From Malachius bipustulatus (lineage: Eukaryota > Arthropoda > Insecta > Coleoptera > Melyridae), in contig OU342630.1 in NCBI GenBank assembly GCA_910589415.1, positions 44,176,012 through 44,240,011 on the forward strand: a stretch of DNA of 64,000 nt, in the 5' to 3' direction. Shown piece after piece: positions 55,254 to 64,000 of this stretch (position 1 is its first letter; the number at the start of each line of letters is the position of its first letter). The translations under genes were made by a program, and so were the position numbers. The notes under the pieces were generated by a model, which was not told where the DNA came from, searched no databases, and worked only from the letters and a program-made list of their open reading frames with translations.

Positions 55254-57117
55254 CAGAACGTTTAAGGTTTAAAGAACTCCTTAAAAATTGATGCTTATAA
55301 AATATGAATGTAATTAAATATGACTAAAAACCAGCTGGCTACTGTTAAACTGGTCTACAGTCTCGTTTTTTGTGGTTTTCTTGTTTACTACCTACGTGCA
55401 AATACTACCTACATGTCATTGTAATGTCTTCCCCTCTTCGGAGAGACTGGCCTATCAATATTAAGTATTCTTTACAGGGAAAATGCGCGGTGAATGGGCT
55501 CATTTTTCATCACCGACTATGCCTTATTAAGCCAATAAATCAGGAAGGCTTCATTAAGTACACAATCATCAATACCAATGTTGCAGTAAATTTTTGCCAT
55601 TCAGATAAGCAATAAATAAATACAGTACCGTCGCCTATCAGATGCGTTGTTGTCCAGCCGCTGGCGCACGGGTTCTTTCATGGGACACTGTATTGTAATC
55701 TAGTTTTGTTCCTCATGTTATCCAGAGGTCAGAGACCGGTTAATGCCATAGGATCTGTGACATGTTTCGTTTATTTTTACTCACGCGGTTGGCAATGCTG
55801 ATATTGTTCATGATATAATTTAATATATGGAGAATATTTTTACATTTTTTTTGAGATCGACAACCTGCCGACATTTCTTCTTGAATGTGATACATGCAAT
55901 AGTAAGATCAATTTTATTGAGGCCGTCAGATTATTTTATCAGATCATTTCGAGAGAAGAATAAAGCATTAATGCAGTTTTTAAAATATAGAATATCCCTT
56001 AAAGCCGAGTGCTTAAGACTTTGAATGCTACTCATTTACATATCTGAAAGGTATTTACTTCTGGATGGTCAGGCAATAATTCTCGAAGTTTGGTGTATGT
56101 GCTCCGTAGACACCATGCGTCCAACTTCTACATCTAGTTGAAACTTAATCCTTAATGTTGAAGATTGTGAGGAGGCTCTCTTCAAAAACCTCATATTTTA
56201 CTTAAACATTTTTTTTTTCAGCAGGTATGATCATTAAAAAGAGTATTTTTTTCCTCTTCCAAATACCACTAGTAGGCCTTCATATGCCAAAAACAGTCAA
56301 TGTCTAGAAAATATAAAATCAATTATAGGCAATTATAAGTTCACATGCATGATGTATATTCACAACAGAAGGTATAGGATTAAAGAGAATAATTTCATAA
56401 CATATTATTTTACACTGTAGAGATATCATTGATCATTTCATATGATTTTTGGAACGAAAATTGTATGAAGTTGTTACTTTTACAAACAAAAACATTTTTC
56501 TTGTCATGTATTTTGGTTCGAACGGAATTTGGAGACGTGTAGTAGGGCATCAAGCTGCTAAACCTATTGTCTTTTACAACAAAGCTGGGAAATTGAACTT
56601 TTTACATGTGAAGTATCTTAGATGACTTAATGACAAATAATAGTATTTTGTCGATCTACGTAAACACTTTAAGTTTTAACTGTTTTATTCATTGAGGTAA
56701 TTATGTAAGCCATTTGCTTCTTAATTTATGTATGTGCATAAGATATAATTACCAGTTTCTTCACAAACACACTACGGTAATGACCTCTTTTTAAAACATA
56801 TATTACTATAATTGCATCTCAATTTGTTCACAAGTGCCAAAACTACATTTTCAAAACAATCTATGTGCACTTGAAGGTCTTTTAAATTTAATTATAATTT
56901 CTATATTACATGACATGTTTGGTGGTATTATACATTCATATTAGGTATATCTGAAAACATCAAAAGAATATCCCTCGTGAAACAGCAGGTGCAAAATTTT
57001 TATGTGTAGCACATATTCAGTCAGATGTAACCCTAAAAAGAGAACCCAAGTGTCTAAGGTTGCTAATCTAAAGTGGCGTACGTAAACTAGAAAGAGTTCT
57101 CCCCGAGAAAACATTTT
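55254..57117. other. No gene recognised
   Basis: Frames at 55370-55615 and 55827-56024 match nothing known. The GC-richer part around 55620-55700 is unexplained. Confidence 0.35.
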
Positions 57118-57343
57118 GGGCCTGTTGCACGAACGTAATTAAAACTATTTCAGATACTTACTGATTTTAAATTTCAAATTTTGGAAATATGGTGAATATT
57201 GTTAGTGGTATTCAATTTTTTATCGGTAACTAACTCTTCTAAAAGGGAGCAGAGTATATTTTCAGCAATGTCAGACCAACGCACGACGTTTTAAAATGGG
57301 TGATTATCTCACAGATTTTTAATTACGTTCGTGCAGCCGGGTA
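57118..57343. mobile_element. MITE, about 226 bp, GGGCCTGTTGCACGAACG ends
   Basis: GGGCCTGTTGCACGAACGTA with ATTAAAA on the left is inverted on the right as TTTTTAATTACGTTCGTGCA with GCCGGGT. The inner part is unpaired and non-coding. Confidence 0.85.
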
Positions 57344-57689
57344 TTTTTTGTATTCCACCCAATGACGTCATATTGTTGCCTTATGTTTTTTATGACATTC
57401 AGTTTAAAAATTATATTATCGTTTTCAATACCGAAATTTTGAAAATTTTTCTTTCATCTATCAAAGATTACTCAATTTTTTCATACCGAATTACATGAAA
57501 AACAATATGGGGCCCATAATAATAAACAAAAGTGACTGTGAAAACCGTATATAGGACAAGTCTGTTTTGAAATTTTTTTAATTTTTAGCAAATAAATCTT
57601 GATAGTATTCCCAAAGATATTCAACCTATTAGATCTAAATTTCTACAATTTGTGTGTATCTTTGACGTGGTGGATCTAAGAGATACAAG

Positions 57690-58480
57690 AGCGCTTAAAT
57701 TAGAGAAAAGATGTCCTATTTTGTGACCATGTTGAATCCATCAAGACATCTGAAATATCATGAGAAAACTTAAAAACTCCAATTTTTCATTTTCTCAATA
57801 CCTAGCTCTTTTATTATTTGAAGTGTTAATTTGAAAGTTGGTGTAATTGACATTGCTTGACATTTTGAATTTATTGGTGTCACTTGATTGTTTTAACGCC
57901 TACTAGTTTTTAAGATATATGATAGTCAACTTATGTGCCATAGGGATTCTTCTTTGAAAAGTACAGAAAATTATTCTGTGTACAACGGTGCACCTAATTA
58001 ACTATTTTTGTCAAATAATATTAGGAATGTTAAACGTGACAAAAAATAAGTGACCATTGTAACATCATACCATTATTAAATAAATATAAAATTTCGTGCC
58101 TTTCATTTTGTATATCATTGAAATAAAAATTGTCACTTGTATATCTGACATTTTGGCTGCTAAAACTCTTTAAAAACATCTAACAAAATATTTGAAAAAA
58201 AAAATGAGAATTAGGTATATCGTTGGTTGTACACAGAATTTTCTGTACTTTTTTCTAAGAAAAATCCAACATGGCGTCCAAAAGAAATAGAAAAGTTGAC
58301 TGTCACTATTCATATCTTCGAAACTAGTGAGCACAAAAATAATCAATTGACACCAATAGATGCACAATGTCAATACATTAAATTTGAAATTTAAACTTCC
58401 AATAATACGCTGGAGTTTTTCAGTTTTTTCAGTATATTTATTTCATGAACGGTCACAGATATCTTGTAGTATGTCTTTAC
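57690..58480. repeat. Old fold-back element of the 54.3-kb type
   Basis: Arms about 57690-58010 and 58190-58480. Best-matching blocks are 'AAGTACAGAAAATTATTCTG' versus 'CAGAATTTTCTGTACTT' and 'ATTGGTGTCACTTGATTGTT' versus 'AATCAATTGACACCAAT'. The left arm has 'TTAAATTAGAGAAAAGATGT', as in 54299-55253. More diverged than the other palindromes. Confidence 0.65.
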
Positions 58481-61400
58481 GGTTTCTAGATGGCCATAAA
58501 ATCTCCACACATTATTCAGTGTAATTTAACAAACTGAGAATCTTTTATAGCGTTTACCAGATACCCATAATAGTGAGCTCTGAAATAAAGGACATCCGTT
58601 ATTCATAAACTTATTTGGAATAAATTATCATGGTTTGAAAAGTATCTGTTAATTTGGAAAATTTGGAACTTACAAGAGGTGCTCAAACATCATTCGCTGG
58701 GTGGTAGGGTGGTACCCCAAATCCAATCTTTCAATTTACAGCAACAAAAACATGATTTTTTGTTGATTTTTTCACTGCCAGATAATAAAAAAATCAATCG
58801 GTGCTAAAAAAGTAAATAGTATAAATGATATGTATCAAACCTGAGTTCTTTATCTAATCGCTTTCTATAAGAATCGTCAAAATACTAAATTTTTTTAGCC
58901 TCTATCTCGAAAAATGTGCGTCTGCGGTTTTTTAGTATTAGAATGAGCCTATAAGCATCACAGATTTATTTTATTTTCCCAGTATATTTTTTGATATTCA
59001 TTGAAATCACTGCGGACAAGCTACAAAGTGATTGCTATCCTCACTAAGAAATACGATGTATAAAGATTCTTAAAACCGGTTTTTGCAATTTTGTCAATGG
59101 ACTAGATAATATTAATTAAGCTTAGCGACACGATCAGGCTTCCAATACCAATCTGATGTAGGGAGACAGTCTCATAAACTGTGTTATGATATTTATTATT
59201 CTATCTTGGATTTTGAATACTGCGTGAAAGACCAGTCGAGTAGAAATTTATAATTGGGTCCGTCATAAAAAATAGCAACCAGTATCTTGTTTTAATTGCA
59301 CAGAAACTGCAAAAGGCTGGACAGTTTAGTTGCATGTAGGTATATGAGAATCACTACCTACAATCGAAAGTATGTATAATATATTATAAATCCTCTGGCA
59401 GTATATACTTTCACTAAAGCGAGAATTTTTAAAGGTTTAAATGTCTTCTTTAAAGGCTGGACAAAATGTAGGGCAGATTTTATTCCACTGATATTTAATT
59501 TCTTCTTATTTTTTAATTAAATGGGTTTGGTATATTTTCTAAAACTCCCGGTATCATGTTTTTTCCGGTGCAAATAAGAATATTAATAAGCAAACGCGTA
59601 AAAATCACACGTTATTGAATTCGTCATAGGTACAAAGAAAGCAGCGTAATTATCAAGAGCCAAATATAACAACATTTTATATAGAATTTGGACAACCATC
59701 TTATATTCTTTGCTCATTAATCTCACCCCAGAAACTGCACCTGGATGAATAGGTGGACTAAATTATAAATGCTACTTATACACTCTATAGTTAACAATTT
59801 GATAAAAATATCCTTAATATCCGTACTATTCGGAGAAAATTATTTGTGTAAAAATGTGACTGTATAATTTACAATAAACGAACAGAAACTGCGATTGGAA
59901 TATTGAGATAACTGAGTGTTTGATCGTGAATGAAGATTAAATGCGACAGCTAAAGTATAATTTATTAAAAACTGCGAAAATCTAAGATCTCTGATCTAAC
60001 TCTCGCTTTCTTATTTTTTTCTCACTATCGTTGTTCGGTACCTTAGTTACCCTTATAAACATCCTTGAATATGCTACTTATATAAGTATTTATGAAATCT
60101 AAATGTAATTTATGATGGATATTTGCGTTTAGCATGAAGAATTTAACTCGATTCTAGAGTTGACTAAAGTAAAGTTGCGAAAAGACGAGCTTTAGGTATT
60201 TTGTTTGAAGATGATTCACGGAATGCAACTATATTCAAGAAAAGTCTGTCACAGATTCTGTGCTTTACTAACTATTATCCTCTCATTTTGATACAGTTTG
60301 TATTTATTACGTTCGTGTAACTGTTTCGATAAATTGTTATGTCGATGTAAATTTGAGATCATAAAATTATGCTGCAATTCATTTGCACACTTTAACAATT
60401 TACGCTCGTCTTCCTACTGTTTTAAGCTTCCTATCAAAAGCAACGGTGTAACAGAAGTTAGAATTTAGCATAAAATTCAAAAACCGTGAACATAAAGCAA
60501 AAACAGAGGTTCAAAGGTCTAGGCATCTTGTTATATAACCGCAAAAGTTCTAGTGGCACTGTGTCCTAATAATATTTGCATAAATTCTATTCTATACAGA
60601 CGAGACTGCCACAATGTGGTCTCCTGCAGACTCCCGTTATGTAATATTTGCGAATCTCGAAACCGGCTTACCATTATCGACGGTTTTCCTGAACGCTGAA
60701 ATTGTGTGCTGAAGCTTATGTTATTTACTGTAACCTATTTCACCCAATTATTGTTAACCGATACGAACCGGTGAATCCTCCTCCGCCAGTTCATAAATAA
60801 CGGATCAACTCCCACGAAGTCCTCCAGGTGATTCCATGGTACATATTACGGAATTTACCTATTATCTAATAGTATTTTCTAGGTACATACATAGATTTAT
60901 TACTTGTTTCTGTAGAAAATTTTACTCGCAAATAGAGCTTAAAAATTAACGTAATTTATGGGTGCAACAGGGTATAACAGTTTTTTTTTAAACACACAAA
61001 CATACGAAATGGTTTACATATTCATTGCCCCATGAAAAATGTTATATAAAGCGATATCATCATCGGCAAAATGGCCAGAATAAATAAATGATTTGCGACC
61101 AGTTGTGGCCCTTATACATTATTCATCCTTGTGAAAAGCGATAGTATTACTATAAGAATTCTATAAAGCACTGAAATTGTGTGAACTCAAACTATGAATA
61201 TAAAATTTCATTTTATGTCCATGTGTAAGCTGAAAGGACACGCGAAGGAGAATTTTTTGCTTAAATAGGTAGGTACTTTACTGTAATGTTTTTCATTTTA
61301 AATAAGTATTAGTAGATATTTGGGGTAGGTAACTATAAGCACTTAAATTTAAATATGATATTACTACCCGCACCTATAAATTTTAGTGGAGTGTTTCATA

Positions 61401-61560
61401 AAAATGTTTTATCAAAAAATGCACTAATAAATACACTATTAAGGACGACATCACTTTACGAAAATCATCCAAACTCATCAAATGTCCATCGATCCTGATC
61501 CTCCATCACGAAAAAGTGGTTTAAGTGGTTTTCTAAAATTCACCTGCCAAAGATATACAG
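58481..61560. other. No gene recognised
   Basis: AT-rich. 58790-58930 resembles the fold-back arm at about 800-900 in this window ('TATGATATGTATCAAACCTGAG'). Otherwise nothing I can support. Confidence 0.3.
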
Positions 61561-61699
61561 AGTGGTCCAATTTGCAACGTCAGGACTCCAACATTCGATA
61601 GATAACGTTAAAATAATGGCATTTTATTTATACACTTATATCAGGGAAAGCTTCCTTTTCTAGACACAGGTTGTTGAAATTTTGGAAATAAAGTCGAAA

Positions 61700-62200
61700 A
61701 ATAGGAAAATTATCATACAGTATGATCTAAGTATCCGTATGATTGAGGACTTATAGTGATAAATTATGAAAACCAATGGCAGAGATATGGATGTGCCAAC
61801 ACCCCTTTGCAAAATTTTTTTTGATGCCACAGACTTTATGGCAAATACGATAACGTCCCAATAATGTAATAATACAAACAAAATACCGTAACAATAATAA
61901 ACACCACACGGAGATCCGTGTTAATTCTTGGCTTAAGACAAACCAACTTCCATTCATCCAGCAGCATCCTTCCGGATACTCCAGATGCAGCACACTGATG
62001 AGCTACAGTAGAGCGAAACACGTGTCTGTGCTTGTTCTGGTACTCTGGCTGGAGTTTCGGACACTGCCATCATGACAACTGTTAGAGCGATGGAGGAATT
62101 CTCCGACCCCATCTAACAGGCTAGTAATAATTGCACTTTATGTGCTTTATTATATACTCATTCGACCTACCTTCGTTATTTTATTTATTAATAATAAACC
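61700..62200 (+). mobile_element. 3' end of a Penelope-like element (inferred)
   Basis: Contains a full hammerhead ribozyme (61981-62040) whose core and GAAACACGTGT segment match those of the two Penelope-like copies at 13.5 and 18.4 kb, and a downstream hairpin tail (AATAATTGCACTTTATGTGC with TTTATTATA, about 62129-62155) like their tails. A plus-strand frame without stops, ending 'NFHSSSILPDTPDAAH', stops at TGATGA inside the ribozyme core. No reverse transcriptase seen, and limits are approximate. Confidence 0.5.
61981..62040 (+). ncRNA. Hammerhead ribozyme, all core bases present
   Basis: Core CTGATGA (61995-62001), stem II GCT/AGC closing loop ACAGTAG, GAAA (62015-62018), a very short palindromic stem III CACGTG (62019-62024), then T-C, so cleavage is expected after C62026. 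Stem I: AGCACA (61989-61994) pairs with TGTGCT (62027-62032); after a 3x3 internal loop the outer helix CCAGA (61981-61985) pairs with TCTGG (62036-62040). The short stem III suggests a type I, possibly dimer-acting form as in Penelope-like elements. Confidence 0.85.
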
Positions 62201-62204
62201 TTCA

Positions 62205-62715
62205 AGATTATTGAACGAAATATCCAACTCTTTTAAAACTTTTGAAGTAATTTGGATTTGCGTTAAAAAAATTCCAAAAGTCGCGTAACTTCTACAGGGT
62301 GTGCCTTCAATATTCGAAAAAAACGGGTTCTTGTTCGCTCATTTCAGGTCGCAGTTATCAATCTAAGGTACTGAAATTCTTGTGGAAGAAAGATATACAT
62401 AAACAAAAGCTGATATTGCATTTGAGCAAAATCGGATGCAAAATGGCGGACATTTGAATTTTCCGAAAAATGCTATTTTTTGAATCCCGGTAGGAGCAAG
62501 ATGGTAAAAAAAAACTTTGAAACCAAATTAACAAGAAAATTATTTGAAATTTGAGTAATTGAAATAAAATTTGCATTATGTCTGTTAATAAGCCAGTGAC
62601 GTGGGTAGGAAAAGGCTAAAAATGGATAAATTTTATTACCATATATAAGTACATTTTTGAAGGAATTGAACTGATTTTTCTTACAGTAGACAACTATAAT
62701 AATAATATTCAACCT
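62205..62715. other. No gene; one fold-back-type terminus
   Basis: CTACAGGGTGTGCCTTCAAT at about 62294 is a single TACAGGGTG-type end with no partner seen. The rest is AT-rich and unassigned. Confidence 0.35.
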
Positions 62716-62901
62716 TGTGACGTTACGTCGAGCGTCACGACGCCGCAACGTCGAATTATACAATTAATTTAATAAATAATAAATTAATTTTTAATTTTTA
62801 AATACAAAATTCGATTCTTTTATATTTTATAAAATGTTTCATATTAATATTCAAAAGGACGGTAGTAACCGATAAGAAACCGAAGCCAAGCCATCTGAAG
62901 A

Positions 62902-62922
62902 GATAAGACGGCGTTGTTTACG
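62902..62922 (+). promoter_or_regulatory. Upstream repeat, copy 1
   Basis: GATAAGACGGCGTTGTTTAC(G) recurs at 63026-63046 with one difference, 124 bases closer to the TATA box. Probable activator site pair. Confidence 0.6.
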
Positions 62923-63025
62923 GTCGGAAACTAGCGTCACTGGTAAAATTTGTAATATTTCAAATTAAATAAAGGAATGTTGTTGTTGTCATGAAGAAGC
63001 AACAGGCAAAAAAAGGGACGCGCCC

Positions 63026-63046
63026 GATAACACGGCGTTGTTTACG
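63026..63046 (+). promoter_or_regulatory. Upstream repeat, copy 2
   Basis: GATAACACGGCGTTGTTTAC(G), about 12 bases upstream of the TATA box. Confidence 0.6.
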
Positions 63047-63057
63047 CGAAAACCGGC

Positions 63058-63065
63058 TATATAAG
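63058..63065 (+). promoter_or_regulatory. TATA box
   Basis: TATATAAG in GC-rich context (CCGGC before, CAGCGGACG after). Transcription would begin about 25-30 bases on, just before the first hairpin. Confidence 0.65.
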
Positions 63066-63100
63066 CAGCGGACGAAGAATGAATCGAGGAGAGCGAATAC

Positions 63101-63516
63101 AGACGTCTTAGGAAGTTGACCTTTGATATTCTGCTAGCTCTCCGAATCCTCCAAAAAGGAACGAAGTGTTGGAAAGTTGCTCCTCCACTTATGTACTTTT
63201 AATCCAATCCCGAATCTCGCACGTTGCGCGAAATTCATCCAAGTTCACGCTGGAGCTAGGAAGTTGACCTTCCTCCAGGTGGCTTACCAGAGCGCGCCCT
63301 CCGGGCTATCGAACGCGAATCAGCGGTAGCATGTTGCCCTGCCCTGATTTAATTGTTCCGGAGCGGTGTCAATTCTTTTCCCTAGACGCTAGAATGTTGC
63401 TCTAGCGCCAAGTCACCGATCGAGGTCTTCTACGTAAGTTGCACATGGAAGATCTAGTCGGTTAGACGTAAATTTAATCTTCTGTATATCCTATAATTGA
63501 AAGTTGATCAATTATG
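63101..63516 (+). repeat. Series of eight stem-loops with a shared 7-base loop
   Basis: Loops and positions: AAGTTGA 63113, AAGTTGC 63174, ACGTTGC 63221, AAGTTGA 63261, ATGTTGC 63331, ATGTTGC 63394, AAGTTGC 63436, AAGTTGA 63501. Each is closed by a different stem: AGG/CCT; GGA/TCC with AAGTG/CACTT below a 2x2 internal loop; TCGC/GCGA with GAAT/ATTC; AGG/CCT with CTGGAG/CTCCAG below a 2x2 loop; GGTAG/CTGCC (C-C mismatch next to the loop); CGCTAGA/TCTAGCG; a nine-pair helix plus GT/AC; ATAATTGA/TCAATTAT. Loop starts are 40-70 bases apart. Conserved loops on changing stems point to an RNA structure under selection, perhaps a protein-binding site. Confidence 0.85.
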
Positions 63517-63574
63517 CGGTAGCAGAGATTTTATTCCCATGTAGTTTATTCGATTTGTAAATAATTTCATTTTT

Positions 63575-63580
63575 AATAAA
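63575..63580 (+). terminator. Poly(A) signal
   Basis: AATAAA about 60 bases after the last hairpin; it would end a transcript of roughly 500 bases that began after the TATA box, or define the R/U5 border if this is an LTR. Confidence 0.5.
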
Positions 63581-63600
63581 GATAATAAATTTTAAGTCAT

Positions 63601-64000
63601 TAAAACGCCATAGAGCATTACTATTTCAATCAGAAATTATTATATTAAATTTAACGAAATAAAATCAAACTCATTTTTATTTCATTTTCAAATTATTGCC
63701 GCCTTGATAAAATACCAGTTTTTATTCAAGAATCACGGCATCGAGAAATCTTCTGTTGGTAAAAACCCTTATCTGAATATAGACACCAACCGAGGTGTTA
63801 TTATATCTCTCTCGCTCCCGTGCTGCAGTCGCTCCACGAGGTAGGAGCATTTAATCTTGTATTTTTGTGTGTTTTTGTAGCAATCTGACGGCATCAGGCG
63901 ACCAGCTTGAGCGATGACCTTGACCTAGACACCCCTTGCGATAGGTGAACTCGACGCCAGCCGGAAAACCAAGAATATATAATCGGTTCACGATGTTTTA
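63601..64000. other. No gene recognised up to the window end
   Basis: Sequence turns AT-rich, then GC-richer from about 63780. No primer binding site or internal coding region that would prove an LTR element could be identified before the window ends. Confidence 0.35.

Larger units (their letters stand above)
62716..63600 (+). other. Promoter-driven unit with hairpin series; possible solo LTR or short RNA gene
   Basis: A GC/CpG-richer block, unlike its surroundings. A CpG-rich hairpin GTGACG/CGTCAC at about 62716-62739 is followed by two upstream direct repeats, a TATA box, a leader with eight stem-loops and an AATAAA. There is no reading frame of note in 63,090-63,560. This layout (U3-like, R-like, poly(A) signal) would suit an LTR whose partner lies outside the window, or a solo LTR. 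It could also be an independent non-coding RNA gene. Borders were not resolved, because no terminal duplication was found. Confidence 0.5.

Noticed and set aside
63101..63516. Possible CRISPR array
   Set aside because: The constant part is only a seven-base loop, the stems differ and the spacing varies from 40 to 70 bases; this does not fit repeats with spacers, and the sequence context is eukaryotic.

Overview
The window looks like a transposon-dense, AT-rich intergenic or intronic stretch of an arthropod genome, most likely an insect. That is an inference from the mobile-element content: tRNA-headed SINEs, Jockey/CR1-like and RNase H-bearing LINEs, a Ty3/gypsy element, a pogo-like transposase, Penelope-like tails with hammerhead ribozymes, and many fold-back elements ending in TACAGGGTG. 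No host protein-coding gene, rRNA or free-standing tRNA gene was recognised. Nearly every long reading frame belongs to a retroelement or lies in a fold-back arm.

Layout. 0.3-3.6 kb: fold-backs and a decayed LINE reverse transcriptase. 6.7-9.5 kb: nested fold-backs with a LINE RNase H fragment in the centre, ending in a perfect 127-bp palindrome. 11.8 and 18.6 kb: two related SINEs. 13.4-18.5 kb: a head-to-head inverted pair of 5'-truncated Penelope-like copies, one split by a 4.2-kb full-length LINE with intact ORF1 (PHD finger plus RNA-binding-like domain) and ORF2 (endonuclease plus reverse transcriptase). 19-25.8 kb: LINE tails, a MITE and a 0.6-kb fold-back. 29.97-34.40 kb: a gypsy-type element with near-identical LTRs, intact gag, integrase and no protease, reverse transcriptase or RNase H. 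38-48 kb: LINE tails, MITEs and a pogo-like element with subterminal repeats. 49-58.5 kb: a cluster of large palindromic elements and nested MITEs. 62.0 kb: a well-formed hammerhead ribozyme. 62.7-63.6 kb: a promoter-like unit followed by eight stem-loops.

The points I rate highest are these. (1) A series of eight hairpins at 63.1-63.5 kb has different, base-paired stems but almost the same seven-base loop (A-N-G-T-T-G-A/C). It lies between a TATA box and a poly(A) signal and looks like the leader of an LTR or a short RNA. (2) The LINE's ORF1 ends in a canonical T_TTA_AAC slippery heptamer followed at once by TGA. The -1 frame is ORF2, which has no usable ATG, so an ORF1-ORF2 fusion by frameshifting (or CUG re-initiation) is predicted. 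(3) The hammerhead ribozyme at 61,981-62,040 has every core base, and two diverged relatives sit at 13.5 and 18.4 kb. (4) The gypsy-like element lacks a polymerase, yet its LTRs differ by only one trinucleotide.
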